In this document: positions 1 through 5,162 of the stretch, piece by piece
Layout: each line of letters begins with the position of its first letter
Numbering within the stretch: position 1 is the first letter of the stretch
Assembly: GCA_018065815.1 (NCBI GenBank)
Contig: JAGHSP010000003.1
Location: forward strand, 1 to 5,162
Source of the DNA: Candidatus Sodaliphilus limicaballi
GTDB lineage: Bacteria > Bacteroidota > Bacteroidia > Bacteroidales > Muribaculaceae
Reading direction: 5' to 3'
DNA length: 5,162 nucleotides
The notes under the pieces: model-generated
Databases searched by the model: none
What the model was told of the DNA's origin: nothing
What the model saw: only the letters and a program-made list of their open reading frames with translations
Position numbers and translations under genes: made by a program

Positions 1-37
1 AGAGTTTACTTATCAAGAATAACTATATAATGTGACA

Positions 38-814
38 ATGGACACACTTAACAAGATACTGGGCGACGCTGTGGCAATGGCGCGCGAGGCCGGCGAGGCG
101 CAGATGAGACTGTATCGCTCGGGCCACCTCGATATTGTGGAAAAGCAGAACGCATTTGACGTGGTCACCGCGGCCGACAAGGCAAGCGAGCGCATCGTGG
201 TAGATGCAATCAACCGCCTGTATCCCGGCCACTCTATCCTGAGCGAGGAAAGCGGCCTGCACGAGGGCGACAGCGAGTGGCAGTGGGTGATAGACCCGCT
301 TGACGGCACCACCAATTACAGCAACGGACTGCCGCTGTTCAATGTGTCGATAGGCGTGAAACACAATGGCGAGACCGTGGTGGGCGTGGTCTATGCCCCA
401 GCGCTGGGCGAGATGTTCACTGCGGTGAAAGGTGGCGGTGCGTTGCTAGGCGGCACCCCCATCAAGTGCGGCAGCAAGACATTGCTCGAACAGGCTGTGG
501 TCTCAACAGGTTTCCCCTACGACAAAGCGGTGAACCCCGACAACAACATTGCGGCGGCGAGCCGTGTGATACCCGTGGTGAGAGGATTGCGCCGGCTGGG
601 GTCGGCAGCGCTCGACATCTGCTATGTGGCAGCAGGTTTTCTCGACGGCTACTGGGAAATGTCGCTCAACGAGTGGGACGTGTGTGCCGCGCTGCTCATC
701 GCCAGCGAAGCCGGAGCGCAGTGGACCGACTTCCGCCACGACCGCAACCGCAGCATCCTGGTGGCAGCCCCAGGCATCTATGACGAATTACTGGGACTGG
801 TTGAGGCTGGTTGA
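38..814 (+). CDS. Inositol monophosphatase family protein (SuhB/IMPase-like)
   Basis: 258-residue soluble Mg-dependent phosphatase of the inositol monophosphatase superfamily, expected to hydrolyse myo-inositol-1-phosphate or a similar sugar or nucleotide phosphate in the cytoplasm. Seen: the metal-site glutamates in SILSEESG (E70/E71), the first signature DPLDGTTNYSNG (D86, D89, residues 86-97), and the second signature NEWDVCAALLIASEAGA (D213, residues 211-227). All metal ligands known for the family are therefore present, and the length is close to E. coli SuhB (about 267). The ATG at 38 is preferred. A GTG lies in frame at 32, and another ATG at 30 runs straight into a TGA. No clear promoter is visible in the 37 bp upstream, so it may be the distal gene of an operon entering from the left. 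The stop codon falls inside a 10-bp tandem duplication (797-816). Family is certain; the exact substrate cannot be told from sequence, since the superfamily also includes CysQ and FBPase-like enzymes. Confidence 0.93.
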   Translation: MDTLNKILGDAVAMAREAGEAQMRLYRSGHLDIVEKQNAFDVVTAADKASERIVVDAINRLYPGHSILSEESGLHEGDSEWQWVIDPLDGTTNYSNGLPLFNVSIGVKHNGETVVGVVYAPALGEMFTAVKGGGALLGGTPIKCGSKTLLEQAVVSTGFPYDKAVNPDNNIAAASRVIPVVRGLRRLGSAALDICYVAAGFLDGYWEMSLNEWDVCAALLIASEAGAQWTDFRHDRNRSILVAAPGIYDELLGLVEAG

Positions 815-816
815 GG
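797..816 (+). repeat. Perfect 10-bp tandem duplication at the end of the phosphatase gene
   Basis: CTGGTTGAGG occurs twice back to back (797-806 and 807-816). The phosphatase stop TGA (812-814) lies in the second copy and is read only because the duplication shifts the frame by one. With a single copy, translation would continue as GLVEGTNSLVFLENV and run in frame into the CotH gene at 912. A recent slippage duplication is the simplest explanation. Confidence 0.85.
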
Positions 817-848
817 GAACAAATAGCCTGGTTTTTCTTGAAAATGTT

Positions 849-878
849 TTTGTTTTAAAGAAAATAGTTGTAACTTTG
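849..878 (+). promoter_or_regulatory. Bacteroidetes-type promoter for the CotH-family gene
   Basis: A -33 element TTTG (849-852, within TTTTTG) is followed after 18 bp by the -7 box TAACTTTG (871-878), an exact fit to the Bacteroidetes consensus TTTG / TAnnTTTG. Transcription should begin around 884-888, giving a leader of about 25 nt before the ATG at 912. The 13-mer GTTGTAACTTTGC (867-879) recurs on the - strand upstream of the metal permease (3761-3773). Confidence 0.8.
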
Positions 879-894
879 CTAGTCACTAGGCAAA

Positions 895-900
895 TAAAGG
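895..900 (+). promoter_or_regulatory. Probable ribosome binding site for the CotH-family gene
   Basis: TAAAGG lies 11 nt ahead of the ATG at 912, a weak A-rich Shine-Dalgarno-like sequence typical for Bacteroidales. Together with the signal peptide that begins at that ATG, it supports 912 over any start further upstream in the same open frame. Confidence 0.45.
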
Positions 901-911
901 CATTTTCTCGC

Positions 912-2306
912 ATGAAAAAAATATTACTGGCATTGGCAACCACATTGACGACTTTGCTGGCTTGGGGCCAGGCAGAGGTTGTCATCACACGTGACACGGC
1001 CAACACGGTAGATATGCTCGTTCTCGACATCACCACTGTCGATAGCGTGATGCCTACATGCGAACTTGTGGACCACCCCGTCGGAGCATTTGGCAATGGC
1101 ATCACTAATGCCGAGAAGATACCCGGCCGCCTGGTGGTGACGCTGCTGGGCGACACGCTCTATAACAGCGGTGACTACCAGAAAGGGGAAAGCGGCATGA
1201 CGGTGCGCGTGTCGGGCAATTCAAGCGCATGGAAAAATCCTAAACCTTACAAAATCAAGCTGCAGCAGAAAGCCGACCTGCTGTTCCGCGACAACGACAT
1301 ATACATCGACAAGGACTGGCGACTGCTGCGCGACGACCGCAATCTCAACACTGTGGCGGGCCTTATGATCAACGAACTCATGGGCATGCAATGGACACCA
1401 CAATACAAGTATTGCAACGTGTTTATCAACGGCACATACCAGGGACTGTACCTGCTCATAGAGAACGTGAAGCGCAACACCGACTGCCGCCTCAACGTGA
1501 GCAAGAAAGGCTACATCGTGGAACGCGACGCCTACTGGTGGAACGAAGACCTCTATTTCAAGACTTACTATTTTACCGACAACCGCTACGGCTACACCTT
1601 CAAGTATCCCGAGAGCGACGAGGTCACCGAGGAGCAGATCAACTACATCAAGCAGTATCTCATCGATGCCGAGAAGTCGATAAAGCAGGGCACCTATGAC
1701 GAATATATTGACATCGAGTCGTTTGCCTCGTGGCTGCTTGCACACGACATCCTGGGCACCTGGGACTCGGGCGGGTCAAATCTCTATGTGACAAAGTATG
1801 ACAACACTCCCGACACAAAGCTCATCATGGGCAACCTGTGGGACTTTGACTCGTCACGGCAGATGACAGGCAGTTTCTCGCGCTACCATTCGGGCGCCGA
1901 CTACTATTTTGAAAACCTTTTCAATAGTCCCAATCCCGTTTTCAGCAATATCTACATCTCAAAGTGGGCACACGTCAAGCCACTTCTGGGCTCCGTTATG
2001 ACCACCATGCTCGACGGGTTCTCGGCCGAGAATGCCACTGCAATCAATGCTTCGCGACACTTTGTGTGCGACACCTATGGCAACACCTTCGTCTCGGTAG
2101 CGAGCAACCTGGTGACACAAAAGAACTGGTTCAAAACTAAACTAGCGTGGCTGGAAAAGAACATAGGCAGCCCCATCGTCACCCCGGTCAGCGACCTCCA
2201 CACCGAGCCCGCCGCCACCGGCAAGACCTACAACCTGCAAGGCATTGAAGTCCCCGCCACAACACCAGGCCTAGTGATACGCAACGGCAAGCTCATCAAG
2301 CAGTAA
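912..2306 (+). CDS. Secreted CotH kinase family protein
   Basis: 464-residue exported protein of the CotH kinase family, known from Bacillus spore-coat CotH as an atypical protein kinase. In Bacteroidales the targets are unknown. Seen: a signal peptide (MKKILLALATTLTTLLAWGQA, residues 1-21, cleavage likely after AWGQA); the family landmarks GNSSAWKNPKPYKIKL (102-117), DKDWRLLRDDRNLNT (133-147) and NVFINGTYQGLYLLIENV (169-186); YIVERD (201-206); LAHDILGTWDSGGSNLYV (276-293); and the putative catalytic or metal motif NLWDFDSS (W310, D311, D313). The C-terminal tail (about 439-464, YNLQGIEV...PGLVIRNGKLIKQ) matches the short tail frequent on exported Prevotella/Muribaculaceae proteins, suggesting transfer through the outer membrane or surface attachment. 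It has its own promoter and stands alone, converging with the metal permease downstream. The family call rests on several motifs; kinase activity is inferred. Confidence 0.88.
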   Translation: MKKILLALATTLTTLLAWGQAEVVITRDTANTVDMLVLDITTVDSVMPTCELVDHPVGAFGNGITNAEKIPGRLVVTLLGDTLYNSGDYQKGESGMTVRVSGNSSAWKNPKPYKIKLQQKADLLFRDNDIYIDKDWRLLRDDRNLNTVAGLMINELMGMQWTPQYKYCNVFINGTYQGLYLLIENVKRNTDCRLNVSKKGYIVERDAYWWNEDLYFKTYYFTDNRYGYTFKYPESDEVTEEQINYIKQYLIDAEKSIKQGTYDEYIDIESFASWLLAHDILGTWDSGGSNLYVTKYDNTPDTKLIMGNLWDFDSSRQMTGSFSRYHSGADYYFENLFNSPNPVFSNIYISKWAHVKPLLGSVMTTMLDGFSAENATAINASRHFVCDTYGNTFVSVASNLVTQKNWFKTKLAWLEKNIGSPIVTPVSDLHTEPAATGKTYNLQGIEVPATTPGLVIRNGKLIKQ

Positions 2307-2354
2307 CACCTGGGGACGGAACACTACCATCGCGCACCCGGGTGGTTGCCTCTA
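2307..2354. other. Convergent intergenic gap with a small GC palindrome
   Basis: 48 bp separate the stop codons of the CotH gene (+) and the metal permease (-). The only structure is the 10-bp palindrome CACCCGGGTG (2335-2344). It lacks a following T-run on either strand, so an intrinsic bidirectional terminator is possible but not supported. Confidence 0.35.
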
Positions 2355-3596
2355 TCATGCGTTTTCGTAACCCAGCGCGGTGACTTTGGCGCGTATGGCG
2401 TCGGGAGTTGCGGTGCCTTCGACATAGGCTACGCCCTTGGCGAGATCCACTGTTACTTTCTCCACGCCTTCAACTGTTGCGAGGCCTTTTTCTACTGCCA
2501 TCTTGCAGTGGTTGCACATCATGCCGTTAATCTTGTATTCGTTCATCCTGTTTGTTTTATTTTTGGTTAGTAAATATGATTTTCTGTATTTGGTGATGAA
2601 GCCCACGGCAATCATCACTACTATCACCGTGCTGCACAGGGCGTTGAGCCACGACACCTCGCTGTGGTGGCACTTCATGCACTCGGGCATGGCACTTGCT
2701 ACCAACTGCTGCAAGCCTGGCCAGTAGTCGATAACCATGCCAAAGCCCATGGCACCCGCCACGATAGAGGCCAGATAGACCGCAGCTGCACGCTTGCCCA
2801 GAGCACGCCCCACAACAAGCATCGACGCCACGTTGGCCGCCGGCCCCGCCATGAGCATCACCAGAGCGCAACCGGGCGACAGTCCCTTCATCATCAGCGC
2901 AGCGGCAATGGGGATTGATCCCGTGGCGCACACATACATGGGCACCGCAATTACTACCACGACAAGCATGTTGAGGAAGTGGTTGCTAGCGTAAGTAGTG
3001 AAGAAATCATCGGGAACCCACACGGTGATGAGTGTGGCAATGACGAGTCCCAGCACCAGCCATTTGCCTATGTTTTGCATCATCTCCACGAGACCATATC
3101 GCAAGGTCTCCACTACCCTGCCCCACAGCGTTGCAGGCAAAGCCTCGGTCTGCTGGCCGTCGTCGCCATCTACGTTCTCACCATCGAGCACGCCGCGTTT
3201 CTCGAGCATGCCCAGCACCGAGCCGCCCAGCAGAGCCGTCACCAGTGCCGCGATAGGGCGCAGGAAGGCAAACGGGAGTCCCATCATGCTGTAAGTGGCA
3301 GCAATCGAGTCCACACCAGTTTGCGGTGTGGCAATGAGAAACGAAGTGGTGGCTGCACGCGAGGCACCGTTGCGTCGCAGCGACACCGCAGTGGGCAGCA
3401 CGCCGCACGAGCACAAGGGCAACGGCACTCCTATGGCTGCCGCCGTGAGCACCGACTTGATGCCAGTGCCTGCCAAGTAACGTGAATATATGGCACTCGG
3501 CACAAAGGCATGCAACACGCCAGCGATGAGAAATCCCAGCACCAGATAGGGCGACATGCCATTGAGCATCGTGAGTAAAGCATTGATATATTCCAT
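2355..3596 (-). CDS. Heavy-metal permease, SO_0444/ArsP-DUF318 family, fused to a C-terminal HMA domain
   Basis: 413-residue inner-membrane permease expected to export a soft or transition metal (Cu, Zn or related). Seen: about eight or nine hydrophobic segments; the family core PLPLCSCGVLPTAVSLRR (58-75, with C62 and C64) followed by IATPQTGVDSI (88-98); a hydrophilic linker (131-155); and the second half-repeat with CATGSIPIAAALMMKGLSPG (223-242) and MAGPAANVAS (249-258). Before the last membrane segment sits PECMKCHH (304-311), a second possible metal-binding cluster. Residues 351-413 form an HMA (CopZ/Atx1-like) domain with GMMCNHC (358-364) and the typical ending ALGYENA; it probably delivers or senses metal. 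The ATG at 3596 is chosen because it directly precedes the first membrane segment; an in-frame ATG at 3659 would add 21 repeat-derived residues. No ArsR/MerR regulator is adjacent. A -7 box lies at 3762-3769. The exact metal is unknown. Confidence 0.88.
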   Translation of the reverse strand: MEYINALLTMLNGMSPYLVLGFLIAGVLHAFVPSAIYSRYLAGTGIKSVLTAAAIGVPLPLCSCGVLPTAVSLRRNGASRAATTSFLIATPQTGVDSIAATYSMMGLPFAFLRPIAALVTALLGGSVLGMLEKRGVLDGENVDGDDGQQTEALPATLWGRVVETLRYGLVEMMQNIGKWLVLGLVIATLITVWVPDDFFTTYASNHFLNMLVVVVIAVPMYVCATGSIPIAAALMMKGLSPGCALVMLMAGPAANVASMLVVGRALGKRAAAVYLASIVAGAMGFGMVIDYWPGLQQLVASAMPECMKCHHSEVSWLNALCSTVIVVMIAVGFITKYRKSYLLTKNKTNRMNEYKINGMMCNHCKMAVEKGLATVEGVEKVTVDLAKGVAYVEGTATPDAIRAKVTALGYENA

Positions 3597-3608
3597 AAGT
3601 CTTTTTTT

Positions 3609-3706
3609 TACGAAAAACGAAACGCCCTGCGGGCTACGAAACGCTGCGCTACGAAACATTCGCTTGCGCTCATTACGAAACGCTTGCTAACGCTGCGCTA
3701 CGAAAA
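3609..3706. repeat. Irregular TACGAAA-headed repeat cluster in the permease leader
   Basis: TACGAAA starts at 3609, 3635, 3650, 3674 and 3699, giving units of 26, 15, 24 and 25 bp. After each heading comes a GC-rich variable part built from CGCTGCGC, CGCTTGC or CCCTGCGGGC. A perfect 17-mer AACGCTGCGCTACGAAA occurs at 3640-3656 and 3689-3705. The first unit contains a short stem GCCC-TGC-GGGC (3624-3634). Spacing is too uneven and units too short for CRISPR. It lies between the promoter and the start codon, so it should be transcribed as leader RNA. Confidence 0.75.
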
Positions 3707-3761
3707 CTGGCAACCACGGTTCCTTGCGCGTCAGCTCAAGGTTAGCGCTAGTTTCACGGTG

Positions 3762-3769
3762 CAAAGTTA
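3762..3769 (-). promoter_or_regulatory. Likely -7 promoter box for the metal permease
   Basis: On the - strand this reads TAACTTTG, a perfect TAnnTTTG, in the context GTTGTAACTTTGC identical to the CotH promoter. No TTTG is present 18-21 bp upstream, so the -33 element is weak or absent and expression may need an activator. The implied leader is roughly 155-160 nt and contains the repeat cluster. Confidence 0.55.
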
Positions 3770-3872
3770 CAACGACACCGCCATAGTGCCGTTACATTAT
3801 TTTCATTATTTGTTACAAGATTATTCTAGTATTCTTCCTCTCCAATTTCTAGAAACAGATGTCATGGAATCA

Positions 3873-4919
3873 CTATTTTATTAACGCCTTTTGCTGAATA
3901 AGGAAATTTTGCTTTTCCTTTTCAATTTCTAATTTCAGCTCCTCTTGTGTAGGCATGTAATGCATATATTTTGCTTGAAACATGTGATCCGACTCGTTGA
4001 GAATTGAATAGCGAGCAATATCCTCATCGGTTTCGGAACACAACACTATACCTATGGTAGGGTTGTCACCTTCGGTACGTTTCAGTTCATCGTACATTCG
4101 TCTGTACATGTCCATTTGACCCACATCTTGATGTGTTATCTTTGAGGTTTTTAAATCTACAAGAACATAACACTTAAGTATGACATTATAGAACACAAGG
4201 TCAATGTAGTAGTCTTGGCTACTGGTTCTAATTAATTGCTGTCGTTTTATGAACGCAAAACCACGGCCCATCTCCATGAGAAAATCCTGAAGATGGCTGA
4301 TAATAGCGTTTTCCAAATCGGTTTCAGAGAATGATGAATCTTGTTTAAAACCTAGGAATTCAGCAACAACAGGACTTTTTACCATTTCGGCCACCGACTG
4401 TTTGTCTTCATCTTCTTGAATGGCATGTAGTAATGGTGTGCACAAATGCCTCTCGTAGAATTGCGTATCTATATTTCTATTCAATGTGCGCACACTCCAC
4501 ATCTGGCTTGATGCTTGTTCTAAATACCATAAAGCCTTTTTTGTGTCTTTAAGTCGCAAAGTGTGATAGACATGTGTCCAAGTGAGATTTGGAAATCGCG
4601 ATTTCCAAATCTCACAATCAGGTAACATCATATAAAACTGTCTAAATGACCGAAGGTATCTTTCAGAAAAACCATTTCCTAATTCCAAAGTAAGCGTTTC
4701 GGCCAACTTTTTTATCATCTGTTTGCCATAATCAGCTCTGCCGTTTCCCTTTTGTTCTTCTTCAACAATGCGTTTACCTATTTGCCAGTAAGTGCTTATC
4801 ATCACACTGTTCACCGCTTGGTACCCCATCTTGCGGCCATGCTCCACAATACCCCTTATATCATTGACCAAAGAAGTATCTATTATTGTTATACTCTTTC
4901 CCATGTTATTTATTTGCAT
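3873..4919 (-). CDS. DUF1016/YhcG-family PD-(D/E)XK nuclease domain protein
   Basis: 348 residues, full length for the family. Seen: an N-terminal helical DUF1016_N region (about 15-150) with VNSVMISTYWQIGKRIVEEEQ (36-56), YGKQMIKKLA (64-73), GFSERYLRSFRQFY (83-96) and LTWTHV (112-117); then a PD-(D/E)XK fold (about 180-330) with E203, YYIDLVFYN (D240), VLVDLKTSK (D255, K257) and GQMDMY (Q268), followed by a charged helical tail. The active-site set E...D...DxK...Q appears intact, with Asp where many relatives have Glu in the ExK position. Members are widespread accessory genes found near restriction-modification and mobile loci; a DNA nuclease role is inferred and the biological job is unknown. 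The start at 4919 is taken; ATG 4904 (MGKSITII) is an alternative. Base composition is clearly lower in GC than the genes to its left, suggesting transfer. The coding region contains a 34-bp perfect palindrome (4582-4615). Confidence 0.88.
   Translation of the reverse strand: MQINNMGKSITIIDTSLVNDIRGIVEHGRKMGYQAVNSVMISTYWQIGKRIVEEEQKGNGRADYGKQMIKKLAETLTLELGNGFSERYLRSFRQFYMMLPDCEIWKSRFPNLTWTHVYHTLRLKDTKKALWYLEQASSQMWSVRTLNRNIDTQFYERHLCTPLLHAIQEDEDKQSVAEMVKSPVVAEFLGFKQDSSFSETDLENAIISHLQDFLMEMGRGFAFIKRQQLIRTSSQDYYIDLVFYNVILKCYVLVDLKTSKITHQDVGQMDMYRRMYDELKRTEGDNPTIGIVLCSETDEDIARYSILNESDHMFQAKYMHYMPTQEELKLEIEKEKQNFLIQQKALIK
4582..4615. repeat. Perfect 34-bp palindrome inside the nuclease gene
   Basis: The 17-bp arm GTGAGATTTGGAAATCG (4582-4598) is followed with no spacer by its exact reverse complement (4599-4615). 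It breaks at 4581/4616 (A opposite A). On the coding strand it covers codons for E-I-W-K-S-R-F-P-N-L and their flanks (residues 102-112 of the nuclease protein), and the protein reads normally through it. In RNA it could form a stem of about 15 bp with a 4-nt loop; in DNA, a cruciform. Confidence 0.95.
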
Positions 4920-4942
4920 TCAATTATTTAAACTTTCCAACT

Positions 4943-4950
4943 CAAATGTA
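4943..4950 (-). promoter_or_regulatory. Candidate -7 box close to the nuclease start
   Basis: On the - strand this reads TACATTTG, matching TAnnTTTG, 23 bp before the ATG at 4919. Transcription from it would leave a leader of under 20 nt (about 30 nt if ATG 4904 is used). No TTTG is seen at the -33 position, so support is partial. Confidence 0.35.
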
Positions 4951-5047
4951 ATGAATTGGATACCTTGGTGAGTGATTTTATTTTTCGCCAGCATTCCTGT
5001 CTTGGCCCTTTTCCATTAAAAACAACCCGGGGACACGGCTGGTTCTG

Positions 5048-5055
5048 CAAAATTA
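5048..5055 (-). promoter_or_regulatory. Alternative upstream -7 box for the nuclease gene
   Basis: On the - strand this reads TAATTTTG followed by CAG, in the same TTTGCA-like context as other promoters of this lineage, and is preceded by a near copy (TTATTTTG, 5056-5063). The -33 position shows only a T-rich run. It would give a leader of about 125 nt. One of the two boxes is probably spurious. Confidence 0.3.
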
Positions 5056-5162
5056 CAAAATAATATAAGAAAAATGGCTATAAACATAAAAAGCTAATGT
5101 CAATTCCTCAAAAATATAAGAACAACGTCTTTGTGGGGTCTCCACCTTGTCGAGGGCGGTGC

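Larger units (their letters stand above)
3597..3872 (-). other. Intergenic region and presumed mRNA leader of the metal permease
   Basis: 276 bp between two - strand genes. The permease-proximal part (3609-3706) is a repeat cluster, the middle (3762-3769) a -7 box, and the distal part (3790-3872) AT-rich with no clear terminator for the nuclease gene apart from the 10-bp palindrome TTTCTAGAAA (3846-3855), which has no T-run. A possible 21-codon reading frame on the - strand (3608-3673, beginning MSASECFVAQRF) stops 11 nt before the permease ATG. Small inverted repeats CCTTG/CAAGG (3722-3726/3737-3741) and TAGCGCTA (3743-3750) lie in the early leader. Confidence 0.6.
4920..5162. other. AT-rich region upstream of the nuclease gene, no assigned gene
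   Basis: 243 bp to the window edge, with no convincing coding sequence. On the - strand a frame is open from the edge to a TAA at 5053-5055 (35 codons, no ATG), with a GTG as the only possible start; it could be the tail of a gene lying outside the window, but the stretch is very AT-rich and low in complexity. On the + strand an ATG at 5097 stays open to the edge (22 codons). A GC-rich island (5026-5044, CCCGGGGACACGGCTGGTT) and the last 35 bp differ in composition from the rest and could be parts of a repeat or mobile-element end. Confidence 0.4.

Noticed and set aside
624..911. Open + strand frame preceding and continuous with the CotH gene
   Set aside because: It overlaps the phosphatase in another frame and crosses a good promoter; the signal peptide beginning at 912 marks the real start.
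2335..2344. Terminator between the convergent genes
   Set aside because: The CACCCGGGTG palindrome is short, leaves no loop, and has no T-run on either side.
2979..3485. Long + strand open frame opposite the metal permease
   Set aside because: It is antisense to a clearly recognised GC-rich membrane protein gene, and its translation is a His/Gln/Arg-rich shadow without domain features.
3597..3659. N-terminal extension of the metal permease from an ATG at 3659
   Set aside because: The extra 21 residues (MFRSAAFRSPQGV...) are translated repeat sequence, and the family begins directly with the first membrane segment, as from ATG 3596.
3609..3706. CRISPR array
   Set aside because: Units of 15-26 bp with only a 7-bp constant heading, irregular spacing, repeats spilling into spacers, and no cas genes nearby.
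3684..3884. 66-codon + strand frame across the repeats and the permease promoter
   Set aside because: It is composed of repeat sequence and AT-rich spacer, overlaps the 3' end of the nuclease gene antisense, and shows no recognisable domain or start signal.
3899..3920. AAGGAAA/TTTCCTT inverted repeat near the end of the nuclease gene as terminator
   Set aside because: It lies inside the coding sequence of the Lys/Glu/Gln-rich tail, is AT-rich, and is not followed by a T-run on the - strand.

Overview
The window reads as chromosomal DNA from a member of the Bacteroidales, perhaps Muribaculaceae or Prevotellaceae. Three things point there: promoter -7 boxes of the Bacteroidetes form TAnnTTTG (TAACTTTG occurs ahead of two genes on opposite strands); a secreted protein ending in the 'YNLQG...PGLVIRNGK' tail common on exported Prevotella/Muribaculaceae proteins; and start sites with A-rich or weak leaders instead of strong Shine-Dalgarno sequences. 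Family-level placement is an inference.

Layout. Left half, + strand: an inositol-monophosphatase-family phosphatase (38-814), then, after a 97-bp gap with its own good promoter, a secreted CotH-kinase-family protein (912-2306). The two look like separate transcription units. Centre, - strand: a heavy-metal permease of the ArsP/DUF318 (SO_0444 Cu/Zn efflux) type with a C-terminal HMA metal-binding domain (2355-3596), converging on the CotH gene with a 48-bp gap. Its upstream gap of 276 bp holds a -7 box and an irregular array of TACGAAA-headed repeats lying in the presumed mRNA leader. Right part, - strand: a DUF1016/YhcG-type PD-(D/E)XK nuclease-domain protein (3873-4919). This gene is clearly more AT-rich than its neighbours and looks acquired. 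The last 243 bp (4920-5162) hold candidate promoter boxes and otherwise unassigned AT-rich sequence.

The four genes do not form an obvious joint pathway: phosphatase, surface or secreted kinase-like protein, metal efflux pump, accessory nuclease. I see no CRISPR array, tRNA, rRNA or recognisable transposase.

The most unusual structure is a perfect 34-bp palindrome (4582-4615) inside the nuclease coding region. It encodes ordinary-looking residues but would fold into a very strong hairpin in DNA or mRNA. Next come the repeat-built leader of the metal permease, which also carries a possible 21-codon upstream reading frame, and a 10-bp tandem duplication that sets the stop codon of the phosphatase gene.
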